Part shown: one piece after another, positions 1 to 12,900 of the stretch
Numbering within the stretch: position 1 is the stretch's first letter
Layout of the letters: each line of letters begins with the position of its first letter
Assembly: GCA_018399015.1 (NCBI GenBank)
Contig: CP073761.1
Location: 2,852,001-2,916,000 of the forward strand
Reading direction: 5' to 3'
Source of the DNA: Cyanobium sp. M30B3
GTDB taxonomy: Bacteria; Cyanobacteriota; Cyanobacteriia; PCC-6307; Cyanobiaceae
Length of the DNA stretch: 64,000 nt
Program-made: the position numbers and the translations under genes
Notes under the pieces: generated by a model
The model's input: the letters and a program-made list of their open reading frames with translations, nothing else
The model's database searches: none
Told to the model about the DNA's origin: nothing

Positions 1-1
1 C

Positions 2-973
2 GGCGCTGGCAACGACCTGATCTTCGGTGAGGCGGGCGACGATCTGCTGCGCGGCGGCGATGGCGACGACCGCATCCACGGCGGCACCGGCAACGACCGC
101 ATCTTCGGCGATGCGGGCAACGACCAGCTGCATGGTGATCTCGGCGACGACACCCTCGAGGGTGGGGATGGCGACGACCTCCTCCACGGCGGCGGCGGCA
201 ACGACCTGCTGCGCGGCGGCAGCGGCAACGACACCCTCCACGGCGACGATGGCAACGACACCCTGGAAGGGGGCAGCGGTGAAGACCTGCTCAGTGGTGG
301 GCAGGGCAACGACCTGCTGCGCGGCGGCACCGGCGACGACACCCTGCGCGGCGATGCCGGCAACGACACCCTGGAGGGTGAGGCGGGCAACGACCTGCTC
401 GAGGGCGACAGCGGCAACGATCTCCTGCTTGGCGGCAGCGGCAACGACACCCTGCGCGGTGGCACGGGCAACGACACCCTGCTGGGCGGCACTGGCGACG
501 ACCTGCTGGAGGGTGATGACGGCGACGACCTGCTGCGTGGCGAGAGCGGCAACGATCTGCTGAGGGGCAACGCTGGCAGCGACACCCTCGAAGGCGGCGC
601 CGGCGACGACCGCCTCGAAGGCGGTGACGGCGACGACCTGCTGATGGGCGGCGTCGACGACGACCACCTGCTCGGCGAGGCCGGCGACGACTGGCTGTTC
701 GGCGATGAAGGCGATGATCTGCTGGAGGGCGGCGCGGGTGATGACCGCCTGATCGGTGGCGCCGGGGCCGACCTGCTGCGCGGCGGCAGCGGCCACGACC
801 AGCTGGAGGGCGGCAGTGGCGACGACGAGCTCCATGGCGACGACGGCGACGACCTGCTCTCCGGCTCCGAGGGCGCCGACCAGCTGTTCGGCGGGGATGG
901 CGCCGATCTGCTGATCGGCGGTTCCGGCAAGGACCAGTTGGTGGGAGGCGACGGCGACGACTGGCTGTTCGGC
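2..973 (+). repeat. RTX array: 36 uninterrupted 27-bp/9-aa calcium-binding repeats
   Basis: Thirty-six consecutive nonapeptides of the form GGxGxDxLx run in one phase with no insertion or deletion. Unit 25 is irregular, with DDD where G(N/D)D is expected. The array is already in progress at the window edge, so more copies probably lie to the left. Such units form calcium-loaded parallel beta-rolls in type I secreted proteins. Confidence 0.97.
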
Positions 974-3900
974 GACCTCTACGACCAGAGCGAAGCCCTC
1001 GCCGGCTTCGCCGCCCTGCTGGCCCATCGAGGCGGTGGCCCGTTCCAGAGCGCCGAACCGTTCCAGCTCGATGAGATCTTCAGCCTGGCGGTTCTGGAAG
1101 CGGGGGGGGCTCTCCCGCTGGATGCCGGCAGCCAGCCGCCGGCCCTGCGCTGGTTGCAGGAGCGGCTCGGCGTGGGGCACTGGAGCCAGCTCACCGATGC
1201 CCAGTGGCACCTGCTGCGCCTGCTCGATGCCGATCCGCAGGACAACCCGGCCCTGAGCAGCCCCGTCAATGAAGACCGCCTCCAGGGCGGGGCCGGCAAC
1301 GACTGGCTGTTCGGCGGCAGCGGCCCCGACCTGCTGGAGGGCGGCATCGGCGGCGATCTGTTGTTCGGCGGCACTGGCAACGATGTGCTCTACGGCTATC
1401 AGGCCACCATCAACCTGCAGGAGCAATTCCTCGACGGCGATGACGCCCTCTACGGCGGCGATGGCGACGATGAGCTCTGGGGTGGCATCGGCAACGATCT
1501 GCTGATTGGCGGCGCCGGCAACGACAAGCTCGTCGGCGACGACTCCGACGACCCGATCCTGCTCAGCCGCGCCCGGCCGGGGCAGAACTACGCCGGCCGC
1601 GATGTGCTGGCCGGCGGCACCGGCAACGACACCCTGTTCGGAGGCCTCGGCACCGACGTGCTGTTCGCCGGAGAAGGACCGGAGCGCCCCGACCGGGGTC
1701 CCGACGCGGCCGACAGCTTCGCGCTCTTCACTGAACCTGCCGAGCCCGTCGACCTAGCCGCAGCCAGCTCCGCAGCCCTGGAGTTCCTGCTGGGGCTCAA
1801 CAACACCGCCACCAACGTGCGCTCCCTCGGCTTCGACCGGCTGGTGGGCGGCATCGACAGCGACATCCTGGTGGGCCACCGCCTGCGGCCCGTCGGCGAG
1901 GCCGAGCTGCACACCGCCCTGGAGGCCTGGAAAACTCAGCCGCTCGGCGATGTCAACGAGGACGGCGTTGCTGACACCGCCCAGTCGCTGATCGCCAGCC
2001 TGAGCGATCTCGGCGATAACGACGGGTTCAGCCTCAGCGAGGAAGGCACCCGCGGCTTCGTGCTCAACCGCCGCAGCACCGACGGCGTGGTGTATGAGCT
2101 GGCCCCGGGGGCCGGCACCGACCTGGTGTGGAACTTCTACGCCGGCAGCCACGATGGCACCCGCCGCCGGCTGAGCGACGGCGACACAGCCATCAGCGGT
2201 GAGCTCCACACCCTCGACCTGAGCGTCAGCGAGGTGGCGCTGGCGGCTGGCGGCAGCGAGATTCGCTTCGCGCTCGATCTCAATGCGATCGAGACCGATG
2301 TGATCTATCTCACGGCCGGGCTGAGCTTCGGCTCGATCGATCTGCAGTGGCGCAACTGGACCATCCCCGAGCTCACCAGCCAGCTGGTGAGCGATCTGGG
2401 CACCGTTCAGGCGATCAATCTCCTGGGTCAGTACATCAGCCGCAATGCCGATGACCTGCCGAACAGTGTGGCCGGTAGCGGCATCAACGACGACGCCTCC
2501 CTCGACTGGAATGCGCTCCAGGTCCAACTCCAGGGCCTGACCGTCAGCGTTCTGGACGCTGACCTCCATGCCGCCGCCGTAGCGGCCGCCCTTCTGGCCG
2601 ATGCCGCCCATCAGGACGAACTCTGGATCGCCCTGAGCCAGACCTACGCCCCCAACCAGCTGTTCAACAGCAGCGTGGGCGTGATGTCGCTGATCGATCG
2701 CGACACCGATCAGGTGTTGGCCCGTTTCCTCAACGTGAGCGAGGACGCCATCGGTCGCCACAACATCGACGAACAGAACGTGCCCCCCGACCGGCTGGTG
2801 GCCGAACCGGGCAAGGCCGTGTTCTCCCAGAGCGAGCGGGTCACGGTGCCCGAGGGCATGGCCCGCGACGCCAACGGCGCCACCGACCTGGCGGCAATTG
2901 AGGCCCAGATCCGCAAGATCACCGCCATCGCCGCCGACGGCACCGCCAGCGGCAACTGGCAGAACTGGCGCGGCCTCGGGCTGCTGGGCACCAAGTTCGG
3001 CAGCAGCCAGTGGTTCGACCTCAACGGCAACCCGGACGATGGCCTGGAGCTGCTGATCACCGCCGGCAGCACGATCCAGGAGCGGATCGATCGGGAGCTG
3101 CCGATCTGGGGCATCGATCTCGATGGCGATGGCCTGCTGGGCTCCAACGGCGTGTATGGCGCCGCCGCCCTGCAGATCCGCGATCCCAACGGCCTGCTGC
3201 CCGCCTACCAGAACGAACTGCTGATCGCCGCCGCGACCCCCATGGCGGTGACGCTCTCCGAGGAGAGGAGCGTCGATGTGCCCAATCCGCTCGGCGGCGA
3301 CAACCCACCCCTGAGCTACAGGGTGGAAGCCGGCACCTACGCCTGGCGCAACGATCTGGTGTGGTTCGACGGCGACGGCGACGGTCGCCTCACCCTGCCG
3401 CTTACGCCTGCTGCAGGGGAACCCGCAGGGCCGTTTGATTACATCACCTTTAAATCGCTGGCACCGGCTGGTCATCACCAGCTGCGCACCGTGGGCGATG
3501 TGGTGGATGCCGGCGGCTGGGAGCTGGTGGAGGAGTTGTTCTATGCCGGCGAGCCCGCCAGCGAAGCCTCCACCGGTCGGGTGGTGGTGAGCATCAACAC
3601 CGCCATCCCCGGCAGTGCCCTCTACCTCAACACCACCCGCGCCGAGGATCTCGATGGCGACGGTGAGGCCCGCTTCGATGAGGCCGGCACCGGCTTCCGC
3701 GAGATCACCGTGCTGCCCGCCGGTGTGGCTTCCGCCTCCAGCCCGCAGGTGGTGGGTGGCGATCCCTCCCGCGATCGCCGCTATCCCGATGGCCTCAAGC
3801 CCCAGCTCAACGCCAGCTTCACCCTCATCCCCAGGTCTGGCCAGGCCTCGAAGCTCAGCCACCAGCTGCTGCAGGCCGGCTGGCGCTCCAGCGGTGCCGG

Positions 3901-6900
3901 CGCCCTGAGCTTCGAGGCCTGGGCCTACGACCTGAAGGCCTCGGCCTCGGTCGATGGCGCCAACCGCGTCACCGACGTGACGGCCTCCCTGGCCCGCCCC
4001 CTGAATCTGCTGATCCCCACCGACAGCCCCGTCTGGCGCAACGACGTGTCGCTCACGCCGGTGTGGAGCGACCAGAACGGCAATGGGTCTCCGGATCTGC
4101 TGCTGGGCAACTGGCTGTGGCTCGATCCGCTCGAGGCCAGGGGCCCGCTGGCGCCGCAGCTGCTGCTGGAGGTGACGTCCGGCCTGAGCACGGCCCAGGG
4201 CGATTCCTCCGTGCTCCAGCCCGAGTGGACCTCCCTGGTGCTGGAGAGCGGCGGCTGGCCCCTCAGCGGCGACTCCCCCCTGTGGGCGTTCGGCCAGAAC
4301 AGCCGCGATGGCAATGCCGACAGCTTCGGCCGGATCGGCGATCCGGCCGGTGGGAGCAGCCTCTGGGATGGCGTCGAGCGCGAGCGATCCCTGCAGGGGG
4401 CGATCACACCGGAGCGCTTCAACGACCTGCTCGATTTGCGCATCGGCGATCTTGCCGCCGCCCCGGGGCTCATCCACGCCACCGGCTCGATCAACCGGCT
4501 GCAGAGCCTGGAGGAAAGCGGCTTCGCCCACCAGCGCTCCGGTGCCTTCGGCGAGCGGGTGCTGCTGGCTGGCGTGAGCTTCGAGGGCGGCGGCGAGCTG
4601 CGGCTCACCGATTCCCGCGGGCTGCTGCTGGCCCGTCTTGATCTGCCCAACGTCCAGGGTGCCGTGGAGGTGGGCTGGTGGAGCCCCGATCAGGCCTGGG
4701 CGCTGCTGCAGACCAGCAGCGAGGAGCTGCAGCTCTGGAGCGTGAAGGTGGAGCAGTCGGCCAAGGGGCCGCAGCTCGACGCCGAGCTGCTGGCGACCCT
4801 TCCCTCAGACAATGGCCTGCTCAGCGCGGCCAGCCAGGCACGGGTGGGTAATGCCCCTGGCAAGCCCCCTGGTCTGCTGCTGCATCTGCCCATTGCCCCC
4901 CTGCTTAGGGAGGGAGAGCTGGCGGCCGGCCTGAGGCCCGAAGCGCGGCTGTCCATCGGCAGTGACAGCCAGTTCGCCAGCTTTGGCATGCCGGTCGGCC
5001 CTAACCAGCAAGCCTCCTTTGTGGCGTTGAGCGACGGCCGGCTCGCCACCATTGCCGGCAGCGACAGCCTGGCGATCCTTGATCCCAATGGGGTTGTCAG
5101 CCGCCTGGAGCTGACTCTCGCGGATGGCGAGACGATCAATGACGGCAGCCTGGCCGCCAGCGGCTCCAGCCTCTATTGGATCACCAGCCGCTTTGATGCC
5201 CGCACAGGGGCGACCCAGGAATTCATCTGGCGCAGCAGCGATGGCGCCGCGCCAGAGCTGGTTCTCAAGCTCGGCCCCGGTGAGCGGGTGCAGCAGGGCT
5301 TCAGTTCAGGCTGGCTGAAGCCCGCCGGCCCCCAGGGTGATCTTTTCCTCCTGGATCCCGATGGCTATTCCGGCAACGCGCCGCTGCAGCTGCTGCGTCT
5401 GCCCAGCGACCCCGCCAGTTCGGGAGTTGCCCAGAGGTTGGCCGATCTGGTGGCACCGGGTTTCCAGGGGCGCTCGATCGGCATCGCCGATGTGGCGGCC
5501 TCCAGCGCAGCCGATGGCTCGGTGAATCTGCTGGTTTATGCCGCTTTCTCGGGGGCGGGGTCTGCCGAGTTGCGCCTGGGTCGTTTTCAGGAGGACGGCA
5601 GCCTGCTGCTCGAGCCGCTGCTTGTTCCCGCTCCCAATCCGGTCGGCAACGGCACGTTGCCATCAGCCGTGCAACCCCTCCCTGACGGCGGCTTCCTGGT
5701 GCTGGATGGCTTCGGTGTTGAGGCCGACCGGTTGGTGCGGGTCAAGCCTGACCTGGGCGTTGAACCGGATTTCTACCGTCTCGGCAGCCCGGTGAGGAGC
5801 TGGCAGGCCCTCTCCGGGCTGGGGATGACGTCCTATGGCGAAGGCATCGTCTTCCTGGATCGTCGTGCCGACCTCGACAATCTGGTGCTCAGTGACGGTG
5901 ACGGCTTCCGTGCCCTGAAACTGGCGGATAGCCGGCTGGTCGGCGATGGCAGCAACACGCTCACGCTGCAGCAGCTCGACCGCCAGCTGGTGGTGCTTCA
6001 GGTGGGCACCAGTTACAGCTCCGGCACCGATGAACAGCGGCTGTGGAGGCTGGAGAGCGGTGATGACCGCAGCGACGTCCTCACCCCCCTCTCCTTCAGC
6101 GGCGGCCTGCCCGGCACCAGCACTGGCGGCTTCTATGGCACGCTCACCCTCGCGGACGACAAGCAGGGCGGCCTGCTGCTGCTGGCCACAGCCGGCTTCG
6201 GCGAGAGCACTCCTCCCCGACTGCTCCACTGGGCGGCTGGGGAGTCCAGCGCCGCTGAGGTGCGGTTGCCCTCCGTCATCCTCGATGCCGATCACCTCGC
6301 CCTGGTGGATCTGGGTGATCGCATCCAGCTGGAGGCTCGCGGATCGAGCACGGCTGGAGCGGAGTTGCGCCTCTACAACCTGCAACTCGATCGCAGCGAT
6401 GCCTTCCAGGTGCCTGCCTGGCTGGAGCAGCTGGATCGCTTCACCGAAAGGGATCTGCCCTCCCTGATCCAGAAGGGTGGCCTCGCCGGCCTCAGCCTGT
6501 CGCTGATGCCCGTGCCCGGGGCGAGCCCCGATTCCGCAGAGCTGCGCCTGCTGGATGTGCTGGAGTCCACGGCTGCGGACAACCCGGAGATGGTGGGTTG
6601 GATCGAAGACCCCGCTGGCCAGTCCTGGTTGGTGCGAGCCCTGCAGGAGATCGATGGCGACAGCGGCGCTCCGCGCACCGTGGCTCTGGAGCTCCTGCCG
6701 GTGGATGGCGGGGCCGAGAGGGCAGCCATTGATGCCAGCGCCATCGTGCGTGTGCAACTGGCCAGTGATCTGCCGATCTCGCGTGTGGGCGGCGTGGCGA
6801 TCACGGCCGAGGGCCTGCTGATCGCCGGGATCGATGCCTCCGCAGATGGCTACTACGGTTCCTCCCGGCTCAACCTGCAGTGGCTGCCGCTCACCGCCGC

Positions 6901-9900
6901 CCGGCTCGCCGACAATGCCGGCAAAACCCTTGCGGTGCCCGCCGCCAACCAGCTGCAGGTGTGGCTGGACAGCATGGGCAGCACGGGCAGCACCGGCAGC
7001 ACCACGGTGGACGGCCTGCTGCCCTTCCAGGCTCCCCAGCCAGACCAGGGTCTGCTCCTGTTCGGCAGCCAGCCCTCCGACGGTTACTACAGCTACGCGG
7101 GGTACGTCGACGGCGGCAGCCAGCTCTGGACGCTGGTGCTGCCCAGCCTGGCCGAACTGGAACGCAGCCGCACATCCGCTCAGCTGGGCACGCTGGCGGA
7201 GCGGCTGAGCACCGCGGTGCTGCAGGTGAACGGGCTCAGCCCCAGGGATCTCAGCCTAAGTGCGGCCGGGGTGGTGGTGGCCGTCGGTGGCAGCGGCGAC
7301 ACCTTCGGCTCCCAGCTGTACAGCAGCGAGGCGGCCGAGGCGTTTCTGTCTCGCGGCTCCGCCGATGCAGAGCTCTACGGGCCGGTGCAGGCGGCCCTGC
7401 TGGAGACGCCCGCCGGCATGCAGGCCCGCGGCCTGCAGGTATTGATCGCCGATCCGGCCAATCCTGACCGTATCGAGGTGATCGGCGAACTGTTCGCCGC
7501 CGGCGCCGCGCCGGTGCTGGCGGTGTGGTCGAGCGCAACGGGTGTGCCCACCGCCGATTCCAGCACCGGCCAGGTGCCGCCGATCGGCTTGCGCCAGCTG
7601 CTGACGCTCGATCGCACCGGCACCCTGCAGCGCCAGGATGTATCGGCCGCCGACCTTTCCACGGAGCTGCTGCGCAGCCTCGATTCCCCCGAGCTGCTCA
7701 GCGCCACCGCCAACCTGCTGGTGCTGCGCGAGCGCTCCGGCGAGCAGCGCCAGCTGCTGGTGAGCGGAGCCGGCCAGTGGGTTGTGCCGCAGGCCTACGG
7801 CACCCTGCTGCAGATCAGTGAGGACGGCCAGGCGATCAGCAGGCGCCCCGACGGTTCGCTGGAGCTGCTGCGTTTCGATCCCAGCGGCCTGGCCACGCCA
7901 CCCGCAGAGGGCGTGACGGCCACGCTTCCCGTGGCCTGGATCCGTCAGCGCCACGCCCTGCGCGACCTGGTGGAGGGCGAGCCGGTGCTGGCCGTCCATC
8001 TGCAGCGCAGCGATGCGTTCACCCGCCTGGATCTGGTCACGGGTGAAGCCCAGGCCCGCGCCCTGGTGCAGCTGGATCTGAGCGATCCGCAGGTCCTGCC
8101 GCTGGCCAGCGACGAGCGGGCATTGATCCGTCGCCTGGTGGCGGCCGATCTCGATGGCAGCGGCAGCGAGGAGTCGCTGCTGCTGCAGGGGGTGATCAGC
8201 CGCCCCGACCCACTGATCGCCGGCGCCAGCCAGGAGCGGCCCCTGCTGCTGCTGCGCGATGGCCCCTCGCGCTTCGACCTCGATCTCAGCGTCAGCCTGG
8301 AAGGGCTCACCACCAGCCGGGGCAACCGGGTGCCCCGGGGCGTGGGCCTGGCTGAGGCCAGCGCCCTGTGGGTGAGAGTGGATCCAAAACTGGGCTTCCA
8401 GGCGCTGGCGCAGGCGTCCGCTGGCGCGGCGGCGGTGCTGCTGGCCGGCAACACCAGCGCCAGCGCCAGCCCGCGCCAGGCCGATCCGCTCCTGGCCATG
8501 TTGCTGCAGGATCCAAACGCCATTGGTGGCTGGCGTGGCATCACGCCGTTGATCTGGCGCGATGCCAACAATGACGGCCTGATTGACGATGGCGAGGGGG
8601 GCGAACTACAGCCGTTCGGCATCTACGCCGGTGATCTGCATGTGTTCGATGCCGACGGCGATGGCCGCGGCGATCTGGCCACGATCGGCTTCGGCGCCGG
8701 CACTCGCCGCGCCGCCGATGGCAGCACCCTGGCGATACCGGAAACCAATCTCTTCCTCTTCCACAGCACGCGGGCGGACGGCACGCCGATCCTGCGCGAT
8801 GCCGGCCTCAATCTCTATGGCCTGGCCAACGGCACGATCAGCAGCGGCGACATCGACGGCGATGGCGATCTCGATCTGCTGCTCAATGGCGAAGACTTCT
8901 TCGCCCTGCCCGGCAGCGAGAACAATCTCGCCGATTCCAGCCAGGCCGGTGGCAATCCGGTCACGCTGATCTATCGCAACCTGCTCAGCGAAGCCGGGGT
9001 GTTGGCTTTCGAGAACGCCCTGTTCACGGCCAACCCCTACGACCCGCGCTGGGCCAGTTTTGACTACGCCTTTGATGCCGAGGAGCTGGCTGTACTGCCA
9101 GAGGTATCGCCAGGCACCCTGGCAGGTCTTTACGAGCTCGAACTGCACGCCACCGACCACCGCCGCGCCGGCGTCGAGCACATCCGCCCGTTCACCGAGC
9201 CCGATAGCAGCCTCCATCAGGGCCTGGTTCCAGTGGGCAATGGCCCGCCCTACACCATTGATCGTTTCAAGGAGGAATTGGCCCAGGGCACGCTGCTGGC
9301 GATGCAGCGCATCTTCGCTGAGCCGCTATACACCCAGACCCCCAATGAGGCCGCCCTGCTCACCACCAGCCCCGCCGGCCTGGATGTGCAGACGCCTGAC
9401 GGCAACTGGACCTGGACCCCTGAAAACAGTTTCTACACGACCAGTAGCGAGGACCTTGCCGATCTCGTTGCCTTCTGGCGTGATCAACGGGCCAGTGATT
9501 CAGCCATCAATCTTTCCTCTGCGATTACTGCTTTTACAGCGATCCAGAGACAGCAGGAGGTCGAAACCTACGACCTGCTGGAGGTACTCCACGGCACCGC
9601 CGTGCAGGACGAATTCCGCATCGGTGACAGCCGCCAGAACCTCTACGGCACGCCGGTGAGCGCGGGGGCCAAGGGCACGATTGTGGTGATCAAGGATTTC
9701 AATCCCTTCCTCGACACGGTTGAGCTCTACTTGCCAGAGGATGCCAGCTTCGTCTGGGATCAGATCCTTTACCGCAAGGATCCCCAGGCCTCACCGGCTG
9801 GCTTCGCTGATCGCGTGCTGGCCAGTGATGAGGGCGGCAATGAGCGGGCGGCGGAGCGCTTCCTGAGCCAGCCAATTCTCGATAGCTACGGCCGCCAGGT

Positions 9901-12900
9901 GAGCCATAGCTATGTGCTGCAGGAATACAGGCCCAATGATTACACCAATGCCTCAGTGAATCTGGGCCTGCGCGGTGCGGTGTTGCGCATCAATTCGATC
10001 ATCGATGGCGTGCGCGCGCCGGAAACGCTGATCTTCTTCGATGGCATCGATCAGGATCTGCTGCAGTTCCAGACCAGCTTCAACGAAGGCCGCATTCGCT
10101 TTGCCTCAGCCGACGACGATGCCCGCCGGCAGCTGCGCTTCATCGTCTCCAGCAACGGCAGCGACGGCAACGACAACCTGGGTGAAGAGGATGCCTACCG
10201 CATTCCCTTCCGCCGCTCCCTGCTCGGCGACTGGCTGGAGGATGCCTTCACCGGCCTGCCCGAATTCTTCGGGGTGCTCACCGGCGGTGACGGCAACGAC
10301 CTGCTGCACGGCAGCCGCGCCGCCGGCGCCGTGCCGGTGGTGTACCTCGATGGCGGTCTGGGTGATGACACCCTGTACGGCAGCGATGTTGACGGCTACA
10401 CCGACATCCTGCTGGGCCAGGAGGGCAACGATCTGATCATCGGCCTGCGCGGCCCCAACCGAATGGAGGGCGGCAGCGGCAACGACACCCTGATCGGTGG
10501 CTTCAACAACGACACCCTGCTTGGGGGCGCCGGCGACGACCTGCTGGTGGGCGGCGAGGGCTTCGACTGGCTGAGCCACGCCGATGATCCCTCCGGGGTG
10601 CAGGTGAACCTGGGTTGGCGCCAGCGCCCGGTGCTCGTGCTGCCCGGCAGCGGCGAGGCCCTCCAGCTGGCTCCCGACACCCTGGTGGGCGACCTGCCGG
10701 CGGAGCTGCTGGCCCTGCTCAGCGCGATGGCCAGCCGCGGCTTCCGTCGCTTTGATCCCTCCGCCCGGCTGGACGATCTGCTCGCCGAGCTCACCGCCGG
10801 CGAGACGGCCCTGCTGCCGGAGCTGGCCGACATCACCGCCACCAACCCGGTGCTCTGGATCCCTGCCGATCCCGGCGGCGAGCTGGTGCGCCTGCGGCGC
10901 GACGCCCTGCTGCGCGACGTCGACCCTTTGGTGCGCGCCAGCATCGAAACGGCCCTGCTGCGCCAGGGGGTCACTCCCCGCTCCACCCTCAGCGTGGTGG
11001 AGGCCAGCCGCCTGGCCGCCTCCAGCCAGCTGGTGGATCTCGGCAACCTCAAAGTGGTGGCCACCGGCGTGGCCGCCTACGGGGCCCGCGACGGCTGGGG
11101 CGACAGCGACCGCATTGAAACCGCGCTCTTCGATCTGCCCGGCAGCGGCATCGCCGAGGCGGCCCTGGCCCGCGATGCGGCCCGCCTGCTGGCGGTGCCC
11201 ACCAACAGCCTGCGCGACCTGGCCCTGGAGTTGCAGCAGGAGTGGCAGACGCTGCAGGACGCCCTGGCCGCTGGCGATCCCGTTCCCCCGCCCGCCACGC
11301 CCCTGGCCGATCAGGGCCGGGCCCAGCTGCGCAGCAGCTTCAGCGAGGCCACCAGTGATCAGCTGATTCAGGCCGGTCAGAGCGGCGATGTGGAGGTTTG
11401 GCTGAATGCCTTTGCCCGGGCGATCGCCACCGAGCAGCCGCCGGCCCTGAGCAGCCGCGCCGTGGCTGAAGCCCTGCGCGGCGTGCTCTCCCAGATCGAG
11501 AACATCGAGGGCTCGGCCTTCAACGATGTGTTGCTGGGCGACAACCAGAACAACACGATCCGCGGCGGCAGCGGCCACGACTTGCTGATGGGGGGGCGTG
11601 GCAACGATCACCTCGATGGCGGCCCCGGCAACGACCGCCTCTATGGCGGCGAGGGCAATGATGTGCTCGAGGGCGGTGGTGGCCGCGACCTGCTGGTCGG
11701 CGGCCCCGGCGACGACCGCTACAGCCTGCGCACGCCGCTGCTCACGCTCGAGGAGGCCTTCCGCGCCCTCGGCGGCGACCCTGAGTCGCTGCAGCCCGTG
11801 GAGCTCGATGGCGAGCTGATCAGCTGGGAGAAATTCCGCCTCTGGGCCGATCCCCGCCGCTGGCGCGGCGAGGTGCAATGGCAGCAGTACGAGCGGCTTG
11901 GCTTCCTCCCCGACCAGCTGCTCTACCGCCGCGCTGCCGCCGATGCCCAGGTGGGCTGGCTGCGCCACACCGCCGGCGGCACCGTGATCCGCGACGAGGG
12001 CGGCCTCACCGGAAGTGAAGACGAACTGATCCTGGAGCTGCCCCAGCTCCTCTCGCTCGATGGCGTGCAGGCGGGCAGTATCGGCTTCGTGCGCGGCAAC
12101 GGCGCCGGCCGCAGCGGCAACAACGACCTGATCATTGATCTCGATGCCGACGGGGTGGTGAATCCCGATCGGGATCTCACCATCGAGGATTACTTCTTCG
12201 CCGATGGCACCGGTGCCGGCGCGATCAGCGCCATCCGCCAGTACGGCCTCGTTGGCGACTACTACTTCGGCGCCGACTTCCAGCAGCGCTTCCTGCGCCG
12301 CGTTGACGCCACGATCGATTTCGACTGGGGCTATCTGCTGCCCACCGGCATCGATCTCGACAACGCAACGGGTCTGCCCAGCAGCTGGGATGGCGCCCTT
12401 TCGGCCCGCTGGAATGGACAGCTGCAGCCGGAGCATGAAGGGTTCTACCGCTTCCGCGTCACGGCGGATGCCGGCCGGCAAGACGCCTGGGAGCTGTTCG
12501 TTGATGGCGAGAAGATCGACAGTGACGGCGAGCAGCTGAAGCTGCGGGCCGACCGCGCCGTGGATCTGGAGCTGCGCTGGCGGGATCCGGCCGTGAACGG
12601 CAGCTCCGGCGACCATGCGGTGAAGCTCGAGTGGAGCCTCAACGGCGGCGCCTTCGAGACGATCGGCACCGAAAGCCTGCGCACCGGGGTCACGATCACC
12701 TCCCTCGATGTGCTCGGCAGCACCGACCTGCTGGTGCCCCAGCTCAACCGCGAGCTCTACAGCCGTGAAACCGAGGGCTGGGAGAGCGGTGTGGCCTGGG
12801 GCGACGTCGACAACGACGGCGACCTCGACCTGCTCCACTGGGGCTTCGATCAGCTGGGCAACGGCGAGGCCCAGATCCTGATCAACGACATCGATGCCGC

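Noticed and set aside
27-563. Plus-strand frame rich in repeated ATT residues
   Set aside because: Frame-shifted reading of the RTX repeat DNA, not a gene.
644-646. ATG as the start of the giant gene
   Set aside because: The same frame is open to position 2 and the RTX register continues upstream without a break.
2-973. Regular 27-bp repeats resembling a CRISPR array
   Set aside because: There are no conserved repeats separated by unique spacers; the units are coding RTX nonapeptides in frame.
1754-4531. Long open frame (925 codons) on the minus strand, antisense to the giant gene
   Set aside because: Composition is that of a GC-rich shadow frame (Gly/Ala/Gln/His-rich, no domain). The + strand frame has clear domains.
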